NCBI GenBank assembly: GCA_963742655.1
Contig: CAVUMM010000008.1
Span: 248,001 to 312,000 of the forward strand
Source of the DNA: JAICLK01 sp963742655
GTDB lineage: Bacteria > Patescibacteriota > Saccharimonadia > Saccharimonadales > UBA4665
Direction of reading: 5' to 3'
DNA length: 64,000 nt
Shown: one piece after another, positions 24,409 to 34,175 of the stretch
How positions within the stretch are numbered: position 1 is the first letter of the stretch
How the letters are laid out: every line of letters begins with the position of its first letter
The notes under the pieces: model-generated
The model's database searches: none
The model's input: the letters and a program-made list of their open reading frames with translations, nothing else
Told to the model about the DNA's origin: nothing
Position numbers and translations under genes: made by a program

Positions 24409-25392
24409 TTAACCCTGGGCTGCACTGATTGCCGAAGGGCAAATGTCCGGGACCGGATTTGGCAGAGTCGTATTGTCATATCCATGCTCGAGGGCTCTTG
24501 CTGTGCCAGCGAGTATCTCAGTCGGATAATACCATCCCTTGGTATCTGCCACACCAGAGGATTTGCCTAACAAATCGGCAATTACTCTAGCTGCGGCTGC
24601 GGGGCTCTGCCGAAGTGGACCGCCGTTCACAGAAACAAATTCTTCACCGAATTCTTCTACCTCATTGCCGGTCCGGTCGCTGCAACTGGCTGTCCAACGC
24701 CCGTCTTTGTCGCGTATAAAGCGTACTTGAAATGAGTCGTTCATGCCGGCTGTTTGCGCGACTCCGAATTCTTTGACTGGAGCCTCCTGCCCGTCGGGAA
24801 GGTTTGGGTCAACTAGGATTCCGCTTAAGTGGCCGCCCGTACGTATTGGCAGTCGGGCATGAAACACCCCGTTTGGGGACTGCCATCCGTCACCTGCAGG
24901 TAACCCCTCCGAAGCTTGCATGATATCGTATGGCACGACGTCTAAATCGTAACGCACCCAATAGGGCACTTGACTTTTGAATACATCATGGCCGCTCCCC
25001 CATAATTCTTTCGCAAAATGTAAGGCCGCAGTGCCGGAGGCCATACATAGCGTTACTAACGTTCCAATGGCAATTCTTCGTCGAATAACCAGACTTCGTG
25101 ACGGCACAGTGGCTACTTCACTGGCTGTTCGCGGGACATAGCTCAAAACTTTACCAAGCGTAATTTGCCCGGCTTGTCCATCAGTTCCAAGTATCCCAGC
25201 TTTTTCCATCATGGCTTCCGCATCATCGAACGCGGCCTGTGCCACATCAGTATGCTCGCCATTGGCAACTATGTGATCTTGCCTGCCTATTGCAGCAAGA
25301 TAAGCTCTGGTATAAGTATCAAAATGTGCTTCTTCCCAGTCAAGAGCTGGTTCGCCATTCAGTCCCGCTTGCATAGCAAAACCATACTGCAA
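24409..25392 (-). CDS. Unrecognised membrane-anchored protein
   Basis: A 327-residue protein with a ~100-residue charged N-terminal part, one membrane segment (RRRIAIGTLVTLCMASGTAA, about 104-123) and a ~200-residue C-terminal domain that would lie outside the cell. The positive RRR before the helix fits an N-in topology. The C-terminal part has no enzyme motif I recognise. The frame also contains an ATG at 25374 (MQAGLNGE). It sits 44 nt downstream of the MscS gene on the same strand and may be co-transcribed with it. Confidence 0.65.
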   Translation of the reverse strand: MQYGFAMQAGLNGEPALDWEEAHFDTYTRAYLAAIGRQDHIVANGEHTDVAQAAFDDAEAMMEKAGILGTDGQAGQITLGKVLSYVPRTASEVATVPSRSLVIRRRIAIGTLVTLCMASGTAALHFAKELWGSGHDVFKSQVPYWVRYDLDVVPYDIMQASEGLPAGDGWQSPNGVFHARLPIRTGGHLSGILVDPNLPDGQEAPVKEFGVAQTAGMNDSFQVRFIRDKDGRWTASCSDRTGNEVEEFGEEFVSVNGGPLRQSPAAAARVIADLLGKSSGVADTKGWYYPTEILAGTARALEHGYDNTTLPNPVPDICPSAISAAQG

Positions 25393-25435
25393 ATGGCCGA
25401 AACCGTCAATCGCTCACGCTTTCATAAACGTAAAT

Positions 25436-26263
25436 TTAGGAGTGGGCGAATTCGACTTTGGTCGTTTTGCCGACCGCAACCAGCAATCTCTGGCGGTATT
25501 CGCCGGCGATTTCCCATTGGCTGGCCGGGGCGACTTTGCCGATGGCGCGGACTACCACGCCGGTTGCCTCGAAACTGTCGACGCGCAGAAATTCAATAGG
25601 GGCTTTAACCGCTTCTTTCCATTTGTTATCTTTGGCAACTTCATTGCCCAGATCGTTGATTATTTTCTTGAACGCCTCGATGTCGCTATCGTACGCGATT
25701 GTGAAATCAAGCACGATACTGGAATACGAATACGTTTCGTTCTTAATGATGGTCGGGTCGCCATTGCGCACGGTGACCAGGTTGCCGTTTATATCGCGTA
25801 GTTTGGTAATGCGCAAGGTAATTTGCTCGACCTTGCCCGAGATTCCCGGGAAACCGGTTGTGCCGCCGGACATCGAAATGGTGTCGCCCACGCGGAACTG
25901 CTTTTCGAACAAGATAAACATACCGGCTAAAAAGTCCCGAATGGTATTTTGCATACTCAAACCAAAGATTACGCTAATGACCCCGGCGCCCGTCAGGAGC
26001 GCGGTTACGTTCACGCCAAATAGTGACAAAATAGTAAACACCGCCGCAAGCCATAGTAGGGCGATAAAAGTCGTGCGAAGAATAACAATCAATGTGTTTT
26101 GGCGCTTCGTTACGTCGACGTGCGATTCTGACTTAGATTGTTTGACCGTGCGATGGATGATGAAATTGATCAGCCGTATGGCAATAAACTGAATAACAAG
26201 CGCCACAAGCACGGTCACAACAGACTTAAAGAAAATACTGTGGGTTAGCGCCTTAAGATCCAT
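25436..26263 (-). CDS. MscS-family mechanosensitive channel
   Basis: About 275 residues with three N-terminal membrane helices and the MscS pore helix and beta domain (LLTGAGVISVIFGLSMQNTI, then FEKQFRVGDTI). These channels release solutes on hypo-osmotic shock. The length matches the minimal E. coli MscS type. The start is set at ATG 26263 (MDLKALTHS) rather than the TTG at 26284. The next gene follows 44 nt after the stop. Confidence 0.93.
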   Translation of the reverse strand: MDLKALTHSIFFKSVVTVLVALVIQFIAIRLINFIIHRTVKQSKSESHVDVTKRQNTLIVILRTTFIALLWLAAVFTILSLFGVNVTALLTGAGVISVIFGLSMQNTIRDFLAGMFILFEKQFRVGDTISMSGGTTGFPGISGKVEQITLRITKLRDINGNLVTVRNGDPTIIKNETYSYSSIVLDFTIAYDSDIEAFKKIINDLGNEVAKDNKWKEAVKAPIEFLRVDSFEATGVVVRAIGKVAPASQWEIAGEYRQRLLVAVGKTTKVEFAHS

Positions 26264-26352
26264 GGCTTTACAGTAGCGTAACAAGAATAGTAATTCAACA
26301 ATTTATACAAATCGCTACGTTATAAAACCTGACAATCAAATCGCTTTACTTA

Positions 26353-26432
26353 GTCATCCCGGACTTGATCCAGGATCCAGTATAAAAAAGAATTTTCCTA
26401 ATTAACTGGATTCCAGCCTTCGCTGGAATGAC
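26353..26432. repeat. 80-bp imperfect palindromic intergenic repeat (REP/MITE-like)
   Basis: The element runs from GTCATCCCGG to GGAATGAC. The two ~28-nt arms, GTCATCCCGG...GGATCCAGT and the inverse of ACTGGATTCC...GGAATGAC, match at most positions around an AT-rich centre. This GTCAT[C/T]CC palindrome type recurs in intergenic regions of many unrelated bacteria. Only one copy is in the window. Confidence 0.7.
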
Positions 26433-26504
26433 GTGCTTCCGTAAGTCAAGTTATAGGGTAAATGGTATAATAAGTTTTTGGAATAGTTTTGGAGGGTAAA
26501 ACTA

Positions 26505-27107
26505 ATGGCACATCCTGGCAGCAGTCTTGAGCTAACAACCGTTACGGGCGGCATGAATAGAAATCAGATACCCATAATTGTACAAGCGGTTCAAGGCTTA
26601 CATAATGAGCTGCTGGTTGACCATAAAGCGGGGCAAACGGTTGATACAGCCGAAGGTCCGGCCGGTTTTCGAGTCGCCGGTTATCGGGAAGATGATGCCT
26701 TCACCGATCGAAGGATTATCGGTGTTCGTTTTGTCCTTGATTCCAGCGATATGACTCTGATTTTAGAAAGTCATAGCTTTAGCCCGAATACCCTCGCAAA
26801 CGGCTGTGATAATACAAGGTGCTACGCGGCGCAGGTCGTCACCCGCAATAGGCGTAGAGAACAAAGGGTCATGCGCCGTGCAGCCTCTGGTCAGCAAACC
26901 GGTGCCAGCGATTTGATAGGAAACTTAAACGGAGCCTTGCTATTGATGCGCGGAGGAAACAAAGGTGTGAACCCGCTGCTTGGCGGCCGTGCACTCAGCC
27001 TGGTTCGAGTATTTGGGGAATTTCGCGAACATACATTCAGCGACCAGATATTCGCAGGAGCTTCAGCCGCAACTTTATTACTTGGCAAAACAGTAGTGAG
27101 CGCGTAG
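26505..27107 (+). CDS. Unrecognised protein
   Basis: A 200-residue protein, basic in the middle (VVTRNRRREQRVMRRAASG), with no membrane segment apart from a weakly hydrophobic C-terminus. No family recognised. TATAAT at 26466-26471 and GGAGG 10 nt before the ATG give it a conventional leader, unlike its neighbours. It begins a block of unrecognised genes. Confidence 0.65.
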   Translation: MAHPGSSLELTTVTGGMNRNQIPIIVQAVQGLHNELLVDHKAGQTVDTAEGPAGFRVAGYREDDAFTDRRIIGVRFVLDSSDMTLILESHSFSPNTLANGCDNTRCYAAQVVTRNRRREQRVMRRAASGQQTGASDLIGNLNGALLLMRGGNKGVNPLLGGRALSLVRVFGEFREHTFSDQIFAGASAATLLLGKTVVSA

Positions 27108-27144
27108 TACTTTTTATTATAAAATTGTGGTATAAATAGTTTTT

Positions 27145-27858
27145 ATGACTTCCATTGGTACACGGCCTGACCCTGTCAGGCGTGCCTACTATAATAATTG
27201 CCGTCCGTTTCCATTTTCGACGGATATTTGGACGAGTGATACTGTTGCCGAACTCAACGCTTATACCCGACGTCAAACGACTCCACGAGAAAAAGCTGCC
27301 GGTGTTGTAATCGGTTCAGGGGGGCTGCCGTACATCCTCGCGCGTATCTGTGTTTCCAGGTTGGTCGTTGACGATTTGTACGAATCTGTTGTGGACCGCA
27401 CCATCGGACGTACTTTACAAATTGCCGACTACGATAACTGGTATGGTTACCTGACAACAGCCCGTAACGGCATGAATAGTACAGACGTCGACCTGATGGA
27501 GCAAGAGTATAATCGCGCGATGAAAGGCGGGTTATTGGGAATGTACTCGGCAACCAGAGCCGGGCTCTCCGGGTTAGAATTAGCCGGCGTAGTAGGAGAT
27601 ATTCGTGATACCGTTACCGAAATTGCTGACGATCTTATAGACCGTGATCTGCTGGTGACATTCGTTAACCTGACTAACGCGGCAGACTTCTCTTTAAATT
27701 ACACGCCACCGCTCGGTCCGCAAAGAAATATTGAATGCCTGGGCAGAGCTATCGGTGCACTGCCGCTCGCCCATGACGCAGTTATTGTCCACAGCGCGTA
27801 CACTCATGTTCCAGCGGTATTTTCCGCGGCGGATTATCCGGGTATATCAGTGTCCTAA
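27145..27858 (+). CDS. Unrecognised protein, possibly Rossmann/methyltransferase-like
   Basis: A 237-residue protein. The segment GVVIGSGGLPYILARICVSR followed by LVVDD resembles motif I and the acidic ribose-binding end of strand 2 of class I methyltransferases, and a later LVTFVNLTNAADF could be a core strand. This is weak pattern evidence only. TATAAA at 27131-27136 lies 8 nt before the ATG, so the message is probably leaderless. It is 37 nt downstream of the previous gene. Confidence 0.6.
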   Translation: MTSIGTRPDPVRRAYYNNCRPFPFSTDIWTSDTVAELNAYTRRQTTPREKAAGVVIGSGGLPYILARICVSRLVVDDLYESVVDRTIGRTLQIADYDNWYGYLTTARNGMNSTDVDLMEQEYNRAMKGGLLGMYSATRAGLSGLELAGVVGDIRDTVTEIADDLIDRDLLVTFVNLTNAADFSLNYTPPLGPQRNIECLGRAIGALPLAHDAVIVHSAYTHVPAVFSAADYPGISVS

Positions 27859-27894
27859 AATTGTAAAGTGACTGATTTGCCTACCTGATCAAAA

Positions 27895-28536
27895 TTACAA
27901 TTCTGCGGAGAAATTCGCGACGTACGGGAAAAGGGTTTCCATCACTGAAAAATTAATCTCTACCTGGCCGGCGAACATGGCCAGCAATCCTTCGCTCGGG
28001 GAAGCCGGCCGAACGCGTTGAACGTACAATGTGCCGCTTTTGTACCAGGAATCATCCGGGTCGCCAGGCCAGTCGCCTAATAAGTGGGTTGCGTATTGCG
28101 GTGTCACATGGACGCGGTGCTCAAGCGGCATGCCATCCGGGCCGGCCATAGTATCGGTTATGACCGCGTTCCCGTCTACCACTTGCACGCCGGCTTCAAG
28201 TTCCCGGTACTGCAGGTCGGGTCGCAGCAGCTGGCGCATCAGAATTGATAAGGCCAGCGTTCCGATTGCTCGTCGCCGATCGCGTTCAACGAGACGGGGT
28301 TCGCGCTGTATTGCGATCGGCGCCTTAAAGTACGCAGTTGATTCAAAAAGCTCGCCGTGTAATGTGTCGCAAAGTTTCAAAAGCGCCGTATTTGCGGAAG
28401 CTTGAGCGATTAGCATTCTTTTCGCCCAATACGCATGATGAACGTCAAGACTTGGAAGTTGCGCATAAATATTTTCTATAGGTCCACGTATGGCAAGGGC
28501 TGATTCTTTCGGTTTTTGGCATGGCATGTAAGGCAT
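27895..28536 (-). CDS. Unrecognised protein, paralogue of the gene at 31.6-32.3 kb
   Basis: A 213-residue protein of no known family. It shares with the protein encoded at 31626-32276 the blocks RAIGTLALSxLxxQ, DTMxxxxGMPLxxRxHV, WYxxxxLYVxRVxP and a C-terminal ETLFPYVA. It is soluble and has no catalytic motif I recognise. It is on the opposite strand to its flanking genes, like its paralogue. Confidence 0.7.
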   Translation of the reverse strand: MPYMPCQKPKESALAIRGPIENIYAQLPSLDVHHAYWAKRMLIAQASANTALLKLCDTLHGELFESTAYFKAPIAIQREPRLVERDRRRAIGTLALSILMRQLLRPDLQYRELEAGVQVVDGNAVITDTMAGPDGMPLEHRVHVTPQYATHLLGDWPGDPDDSWYKSGTLYVQRVRPASPSEGLLAMFAGQVEINFSVMETLFPYVANFSAEL

Positions 28537-28650
28537 TGTTATATCTCAGTAATCTTACGGCACAGTTTGCAATAATGTGGCCTTAACTAAAAATGGTAAC
28601 AAATATGATAGTATTACCCTATACCAGCAATTCTAATAAGGTACGCACAC

Positions 28651-29073
28651 ATGGCGGTTTATGAAAAAGGATTCGGACAGCGGACTGACGGTATGGCGGG
28701 CGTCACTGTGGTGGGTACGCCTGATGCGCTTAGCGCGGCATTGTATCGCATGCATGATGTGGAAGGTCCGGATCAGCTGACGCCATTCATGCTTAGGATG
28801 TGCTGCGTAAATCTATTTCGGGCTGCTCAATCAGACCGCGGCAGACCATTGGCTCCGCTTTCCGCAGACATACCGGCACGCGAATTCAGCCAGTGGCTAA
28901 CGCCGCTTGGCGATGTCGGCCTGTTAGATCCCGATCAACACCCCGTTCGTCTGCAAATTGTCGAGCTGCAGCCTGACGACGAATTGTCAGCAAACGCCGG
29001 ACGTCTTGTGTTAGACGCTATCGTCGGGCCGCCCGAACAAGAACCAGCTATCATCGACCCAGCTCTTCTTTGA
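28651..29073 (+). CDS. Unrecognised small protein
   Basis: A 140-residue acidic protein with a central Cys pair (LRMCCVNLF) and a Pro-rich, acidic C-terminus. No family recognised. AAGG lies about 8 nt before the ATG. It is part of the block of unrecognised genes with separate promoters. Confidence 0.6.
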   Translation: MAVYEKGFGQRTDGMAGVTVVGTPDALSAALYRMHDVEGPDQLTPFMLRMCCVNLFRAAQSDRGRPLAPLSADIPAREFSQWLTPLGDVGLLDPDQHPVRLQIVELQPDDELSANAGRLVLDAIVGPPEQEPAIIDPALL

Positions 29074-29170
29074 ATCGACCGAATAACATGCACAGCTGCC
29101 CCGTTACAAAGCAGCACCTGTGGTATACTTGACCAAACAGATTTTCTATTGAACAATTTATAAATATACT

Positions 29171-29662
29171 ATGAGATTAGCTATACCAAACGCGCTGAAG
29201 TTGGAACAGACATTGAAACGTACTCATGTCGTGCCGAGCCAGCCACCAGCAAAGCTTTTTGAATATGGCACCGACGCAAGACTCGTGCCGGTCGTTGATG
29301 GCTGCACTTTGACGGTTCCCGGAAATAGATTCGTGCTTGAAAAGTTAGTAAAGATGACTCTGACAGTGCCGGGTCTTAACGTTGGTGTAAATTTCGGTGC
29401 AACAGTAACCAAATGTTCACCTGAAGAGGGCGTTGAAATGGTCGGTAAAGCGCAATTCGGCAGCGCCCGCATGTGGCTTAACATGGAGCCGGATAAATAT
29501 GGCGGCACGGAAGTCGGCTATGGGATTGCGCTCCGTTCATTGCCCGGATTGCAGTGGACGCTGCCATTGATAACCAGATTTTTGGAAAGTAAAACAGAAT
29601 GGTTCGCTGATCAATACATGGAAAACGTCCTCGGCGCGATCGCCCTCGCCGAGCAAGTTTGA
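29171..29662 (+). CDS. Unrecognised protein, possibly SRPBCC-fold
   Basis: A 163-residue protein. The alternation of beta-strand-like segments (GCTLTVPGNRFVLEKLV, LTVPGLNVGVNFGATVTKC) and a C-terminal helix (LITRFLESKTEWFADQYMEN) is compatible with a START/SRPBCC ligand-binding fold, with low confidence. TATAAA at 29159-29164 ends 6 nt before the ATG, so the message is probably leaderless. Confidence 0.6.
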   Translation: MRLAIPNALKLEQTLKRTHVVPSQPPAKLFEYGTDARLVPVVDGCTLTVPGNRFVLEKLVKMTLTVPGLNVGVNFGATVTKCSPEEGVEMVGKAQFGSARMWLNMEPDKYGGTEVGYGIALRSLPGLQWTLPLITRFLESKTEWFADQYMENVLGAIALAEQV

Positions 29663-29736
29663 GTAAGATGTGCCTGACTTTGATCCAGGCAGAGTTAATA
29701 TCTTGACATACGTTCTATTTATGTAAAGATAAAACA

Positions 29737-30570
29737 ATGTCAGAGGTGCAGTTACCGGAAATTCAATTGAGTCCGGCTCCGGATAATGAACCGTTTTTTG
29801 AATGCGGGGGCACCACTTTTACCCAATACTCTTTAATTAGCGCCGTTCAAAAGGTGGTGTGCTACGCCGATGGGGTTGCCTTACGTCATACACTTGCCGG
29901 TAATAGCGGCGGCGAATTCAATTATACTGCGGCGAGCAGCGAATATGCTGTAACCGCCCGGCGCAATCGCGACAGACGCCTGACTGAAATTTCCGTTACG
30001 AACCCGTTTAATAATCCGATAATCTGGACTGGGTTAGCCGCACTCGTAAAAAACGGCGTGAGTACTTTAAGGGCCGATGTAGTAGAAGATACATATCGTT
30101 TGTCGGACGATCCGACGCTGGGAACTCGGTCGCCGGATGAGACGATCGGCGTTCCTGAGCTCACTAACGTCCAGCGTCAGCAATTGCAGCAAATGGAGCA
30201 AGCGGTGGCAGGCGACGAGCACGATCCGCTGCGCCAGCTTGATCTTGCCATGAAGCTCCACCAGCAACCCACTATTCGAAATTATGCCAGAACGTCCGGC
30301 CCCGGACGCACTTTGGTTGTGCACATGCAGGGGGCGGATTTGCGTCGTTTAGCCATTACGATGGCGGATGCCTACGGCAGATTATTAGAGTTTTCAAGTC
30401 ATCCGCGGCCAGACGTCTCTACCGCACAAGATACTGTGGCCCGCATGCTTGGCGCTAACTCTATGAACCACTTTAGTTATGCGTGGCATTGTGGCATAAA
30501 TAAATTCAGGCTGGCCGAACGCGGCCGTACCGTCGTGCGGTTGCTGAAAAACGAAGATGCCCGTGGATGA
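29737..30570 (+). CDS. Unrecognised protein
   Basis: A 277-residue soluble protein with a Gln-rich stretch (NVQRQQLQQMEQAVAG) in the middle and a conserved-looking C-terminal HFSYAWHCGINKFRLAERG. No family recognised. TTGACA at 29703-29708 lies 34 nt before the ATG with an AT-rich -10 (TAAAGATAAA) between, so transcription should start at or very near the start codon. Confidence 0.6.
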   Translation: MSEVQLPEIQLSPAPDNEPFFECGGTTFTQYSLISAVQKVVCYADGVALRHTLAGNSGGEFNYTAASSEYAVTARRNRDRRLTEISVTNPFNNPIIWTGLAALVKNGVSTLRADVVEDTYRLSDDPTLGTRSPDETIGVPELTNVQRQQLQQMEQAVAGDEHDPLRQLDLAMKLHQQPTIRNYARTSGPGRTLVVHMQGADLRRLAITMADAYGRLLEFSSHPRPDVSTAQDTVARMLGANSMNHFSYAWHCGINKFRLAERGRTVVRLLKNEDARG

Positions 30571-30627
30571 TTTCCTCCAAACCGTCGAGAGGTTTTGGTA
30601 AACTAAATATATAAGTAAGTAAGTGTC

Positions 30628-31605
30628 ATGAGTGAACTCGGTAACGCAGCTAGTTTAGCCATAGATGATGGCAGTGCAGAAAGGCTTTTGCGCGCGGCAA
30701 TCATCGATTGCCGCAGGGAAGCTGAAGTTTGGGATGATCAGGAAGTCAGCGTATTGTGCGAGGAAATGCCAACAGCAGCGCTAATAAAAATTTTAGACTC
30801 CGGGTATAAAGAAAGCTGGACACGAAGCAGAATATCCGCCTTGGCGGTCAGTGGCCTGACCAGGAATTTGCGAGACGCCGCTCGAAACAAGCGGGATCAA
30901 GTTCGGATTTATTCATTATATACACTCGCTACGCCTGCAAGTCCGGCGTATCGGTTTACGAGTCAAACGTCGGGTGTGATTCCTTACGCCATGTGTCGTG
31001 ATGATCTGGGGAATACCAAATGGAGTACGCTGACCGGCAAAGATCGCGGCGCCGCGCTTAATTATGCCCGCGCACTATTAATGGGCAGAGACATATCCGT
31101 AGCCGGAAGTGAAAAATATATTGCATGCCGTCAGTGTTGTCCGTGTACAGAGGTCGAAGGCGCGGAAGCGGCAGCTTTGCAGAAAGATGCCGTTGCAGTA
31201 ATTCGAAGCAGCCCGCTCACGAATGATCGATATCCGAATGATACCCAGGATTCCAATATACGGTGGGTCGTGGACAACGGTCAGGCTCGGGTCGGGCTGG
31301 AAGCCGAAAAAGTCGGTTTATGGCGAAACCAGAGAACTGGACGGAGCGGCATTGAAATAGCTTTTCAGTACAATCCGTTCGGTGAGGGCGAGGTGCTGGT
31401 CGTGGCGCTCGGAGCTCTGTATAAAGAAGGTTTCGTTCCGTCACAGCCTATGATTACCTATTTTGAAACCATACCTGGAACCGACAGATTTGCAGGCAAA
31501 ACCAGAAATATCGACATCCAACCCGATGATCGGTTACTGGTCGCAGAGGCGATACACGCCCAGATCTATCCGGAAAATCTCAGCATCAGACAGCCGTATG
31601 CGTAA
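30628..31605 (+). CDS. Unrecognised protein with a Cys cluster
   Basis: A 325-residue soluble protein. A cluster of four cysteines (C167, C170, C171, C173 in ACRQCCPC) could bind a metal or iron-sulfur centre. The first 110 residues are helical and basic (RNLRDAARNKRDQVRI), the C-terminal half beta-rich. No family recognised. AT-rich TATATAAG about 13 nt upstream is the likely -10, leaving a leader of only about 6 nt. Confidence 0.6.
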   Translation: MSELGNAASLAIDDGSAERLLRAAIIDCRREAEVWDDQEVSVLCEEMPTAALIKILDSGYKESWTRSRISALAVSGLTRNLRDAARNKRDQVRIYSLYTLATPASPAYRFTSQTSGVIPYAMCRDDLGNTKWSTLTGKDRGAALNYARALLMGRDISVAGSEKYIACRQCCPCTEVEGAEAAALQKDAVAVIRSSPLTNDRYPNDTQDSNIRWVVDNGQARVGLEAEKVGLWRNQRTGRSGIEIAFQYNPFGEGEVLVVALGALYKEGFVPSQPMITYFETIPGTDRFAGKTRNIDIQPDDRLLVAEAIHAQIYPENLSIRQPYA

Positions 31606-31625
31606 TGCTGCCGTTGTTGAAATGG

Positions 31626-32276
31626 CTAAGCAGCCGCAATGGAAACAGTGGCGATGAATGGAAACAGGGTTTGGAGACTGCCAAACTCACGCGCCCGATT
31701 GCCGGACTCATACTTTTCGGCAGTGTGAGGCGACGGCTGGATAGGGGTGACACGATGAACATAAAGCTGCGAGGAATCGTCGAAGTACCAAGCATCCGGA
31801 TTGCCGGCTGACGTGCCGAGCAGTTTGTCCGCATCACAGGTCGAAACATGCAGACGCCGGTCCAAAGGCATTCCGGCGTCATCGCACATGGTGTCGATAA
31901 TTAGTAGATCATCGTCCTCTGTCATTTCGGGGTTTCCTGCGCCGTCTTTCAGAACGGTAGCCGGTTTTATGACTTGTTGAATAAGTCGGGATAAGGCCAT
32001 CGTGCCAATTGCCGTATCTCGAACAATTTTAAACAGGTCAGGCCGCTCATGAAGGCAGGGTTCTGTAAGCAGCCCGAGACAACCAGCGATACTTCGATAT
32101 AAGGTCCCGGCCATGACTTCGCGCGGGATGTCGATTGAGCTCGCGGCTTGGTCTTGGATCGACGCCCAATGCGCGGCCTGCTCCTCGAGTAAATAAATAT
32201 ACGGAAGCATAGGCAAGCCGGGCTCGTTAATGGCGAGTCGATCTGCCGCCGGTTGTTCACATGCTGCGTAAGCCAT
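31626..32276 (-). CDS. Unrecognised protein, paralogue of the gene at 27.9-28.5 kb
   Basis: A 216-residue protein homologous to that encoded at 27895-28536: TAIGTMALSRLIQQ, DTMCDDAGMPLDRRLHV, WYFDDSSQLYVHRVTP and TLFPFIA align in order. The N-terminal thirds are diverged. Function unknown. It is convergent with the preceding gene, with 20 nt between the stops. Confidence 0.7.
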   Translation of the reverse strand: MAYAACEQPAADRLAINEPGLPMLPYIYLLEEQAAHWASIQDQAASSIDIPREVMAGTLYRSIAGCLGLLTEPCLHERPDLFKIVRDTAIGTMALSRLIQQVIKPATVLKDGAGNPEMTEDDDLLIIDTMCDDAGMPLDRRLHVSTCDADKLLGTSAGNPDAWYFDDSSQLYVHRVTPIQPSPHTAEKYESGNRAREFGSLQTLFPFIATVSIAAA

Positions 32277-32345
32277 AATACTAAACTAGCACAAAATTGC
32301 GTAAACAAGTAAATTGTTAAATTACAAGCACTATCTTAGCGGTCG

Positions 32346-34163
32346 CTAGATAATCAGCAGGTCATTTAACCCGTATTTTGTGTCGGGTTCGCGAATAAGC
32401 TGCAGTACTGCGCAAACCCGCCGGAAGGATGCTTCGGTCGTGATGCTGCCCCGTATATTGTTGAGCGCCTCAAAAGCAAAATTCAAATCCCTTGTTTGGA
32501 ATGATATGTCAGCCAGCCAGCGGAGCCGATGGCCCCGGTCCGCATTCTGACGGATATTTTCAAGCAGGACAGCAAGGGCGGCAGCGTTGCCAGTGCATAC
32601 GAGTTCAAACAGCATGGTACAGCGCTCGTCGACATCAGGCACCATTGCGATTTCATCGAGCGGCAAATCCCATGCGCTGGCAGATCGTTGCATTTGTTGT
32701 TCGAGCATTCGTACCAAGGTTGCCCCGTAGCCAATATCGCGCGCCAATTCAACGTTCTGGAGTTTTTCGGCTAACCGGTGTTTGGCAAACCGTTTGATTT
32801 TGTCGTCACAGGCAGTTTGGTCGATGAGTTCGGCGTCGCCAAGCGCAACCAGATACTTTAACTGCAACGGTTCGCGCAAATAAGTTTCGCCGACACGATT
32901 AATTACATCCATCGATCCGAGTTTTTGGGCAAGCTTCAAAATTAACTCCAGTGCCATATGTTCATGGCCGGAGCCACGCGGCGACTCTTGCAAATAGCGG
33001 ATAGCCAGATCCGTATCGTCATATGTGAGAACGAGCGCGTTAAGAGCTTCCGTCATTTGATTATTTAGGGCGATTTCGACGTCGTGCCGCGCAACTACTA
33101 CTGACACTAAGCTTGCGGATCGCAATGTTTGATCGGAGATTGCATCAACATGCCGGTAGTCTGCCAGGGCAACCGCCAAACTGGCATGCATGCTGTCGCG
33201 CATGTAGCTGGTATATACGCTACCATGGGCATCCAGTGTTGCCGCTGCCGCGCGCGCAAGCTCTTGATTTCCGGTTAACGCCGCGATCACGGCATCGAAG
33301 TATGCTCGCATTTTGGGCTCCTCGATCAATTCAGCGAGTCGTTGCAAATCCGCCAAGCAGTCAGTCATACCGGTGAGGTCGATATACTTTTTGATATATT
33401 CGGCTTTTTTAACTGGGTCGTCGTCGCTGACTTGGCGCAATAAGTCTCCGAAATCTCCAGGCAAGTAGGCGCTGTCTTTACCCTTTGCCAACGTCAGGAG
33501 AACATTTACCCGTACAGACACATCGGTAATTTCGGCCGCTACTGCTTGGTCTTGTTTGTCTAATGCCCGGGCGGCAATGGCGGTTTGCCTGGCGGCTTCG
33601 TCGGGGAGCAGTTCTAAAAGCGGATGGTAGTCGCGCGGTGTTTTGATGATAATTTCTTGTTTGGCTTGGCAACGCAGAGCGTCGGTTTCAATCTCGGCGT
33701 CAATGATTGCTACGTCTTCCAGGCGAACCGCGACGCGCCTGATTGCCTGCTGGCGCTTGGCCGGGTCCGCAATGCAGCGCAGAACACTGGTGTTGCCGAA
33801 TGAAACGGCCAGCGAAACTAAAAGGTCTTCGGAAGTCTCAACATCGAATAGTGTGGTAAATTCATCGATAACTTGCGATTCGAGTTGCTCATCGCCGGTT
33901 TGCCTGCCAATACGAGCGAGCGTGCGCAGCCTTGTTCGCGAATCAACGATTGCGGCCCCGAGCTCGGCGTCGTTGGTTGCGGTAGCGAGTTTAGCAGCTA
34001 GTTTATCTGCATGCAGGGTTTCGGAAATTTGGTCGCCTGAGTCTGCCGCCCTGACACCGGCAAGATAGGCAGCCGCGCCGTCGACGCATTCGGCAATCAG
34101 GAATCCTCGAAAAACTTCATTGGAATAATCAGGTTGTCCGCCACCTTCACCGTGTAAACTCAT
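32346..34163 (-). CDS. Large helical unrecognised protein
   Basis: About 605 residues, almost entirely helical and acidic, built from short helix pairs (for example LAAKLATATNDAELGAAIVD and LRTLARIGRQTGDEQLESQV). This suggests an alpha-solenoid repeat scaffold of HEAT/TPR type without clear consensus. No catalytic motif. The start is set at ATG 34163 (MSLHGEGGG) because TATAAT (complement of 34170-34175) lies exactly 6 nt upstream, giving a leaderless message. The frame extends 55 residues further but that part runs through the promoter. Confidence 0.65.
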   Translation of the reverse strand: MSLHGEGGGQPDYSNEVFRGFLIAECVDGAAAYLAGVRAADSGDQISETLHADKLAAKLATATNDAELGAAIVDSRTRLRTLARIGRQTGDEQLESQVIDEFTTLFDVETSEDLLVSLAVSFGNTSVLRCIADPAKRQQAIRRVAVRLEDVAIIDAEIETDALRCQAKQEIIIKTPRDYHPLLELLPDEAARQTAIAARALDKQDQAVAAEITDVSVRVNVLLTLAKGKDSAYLPGDFGDLLRQVSDDDPVKKAEYIKKYIDLTGMTDCLADLQRLAELIEEPKMRAYFDAVIAALTGNQELARAAAATLDAHGSVYTSYMRDSMHASLAVALADYRHVDAISDQTLRSASLVSVVVARHDVEIALNNQMTEALNALVLTYDDTDLAIRYLQESPRGSGHEHMALELILKLAQKLGSMDVINRVGETYLREPLQLKYLVALGDAELIDQTACDDKIKRFAKHRLAEKLQNVELARDIGYGATLVRMLEQQMQRSASAWDLPLDEIAMVPDVDERCTMLFELVCTGNAAALAVLLENIRQNADRGHRLRWLADISFQTRDLNFAFEALNNIRGSITTEASFRRVCAVLQLIREPDTKYGLNDLLII

Positions 34164-34169
34164 TAGTAT

Positions 34170-34175
34170 ATTATA
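34170..34175 (-). promoter_or_regulatory. -10 box deciding the start of the helical protein
   Basis: TATAAT on the minus strand, 6 nt before the ATG at 34163. It shows that the longer reading frame to 34328 is not the translated form. Confidence 0.55.
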
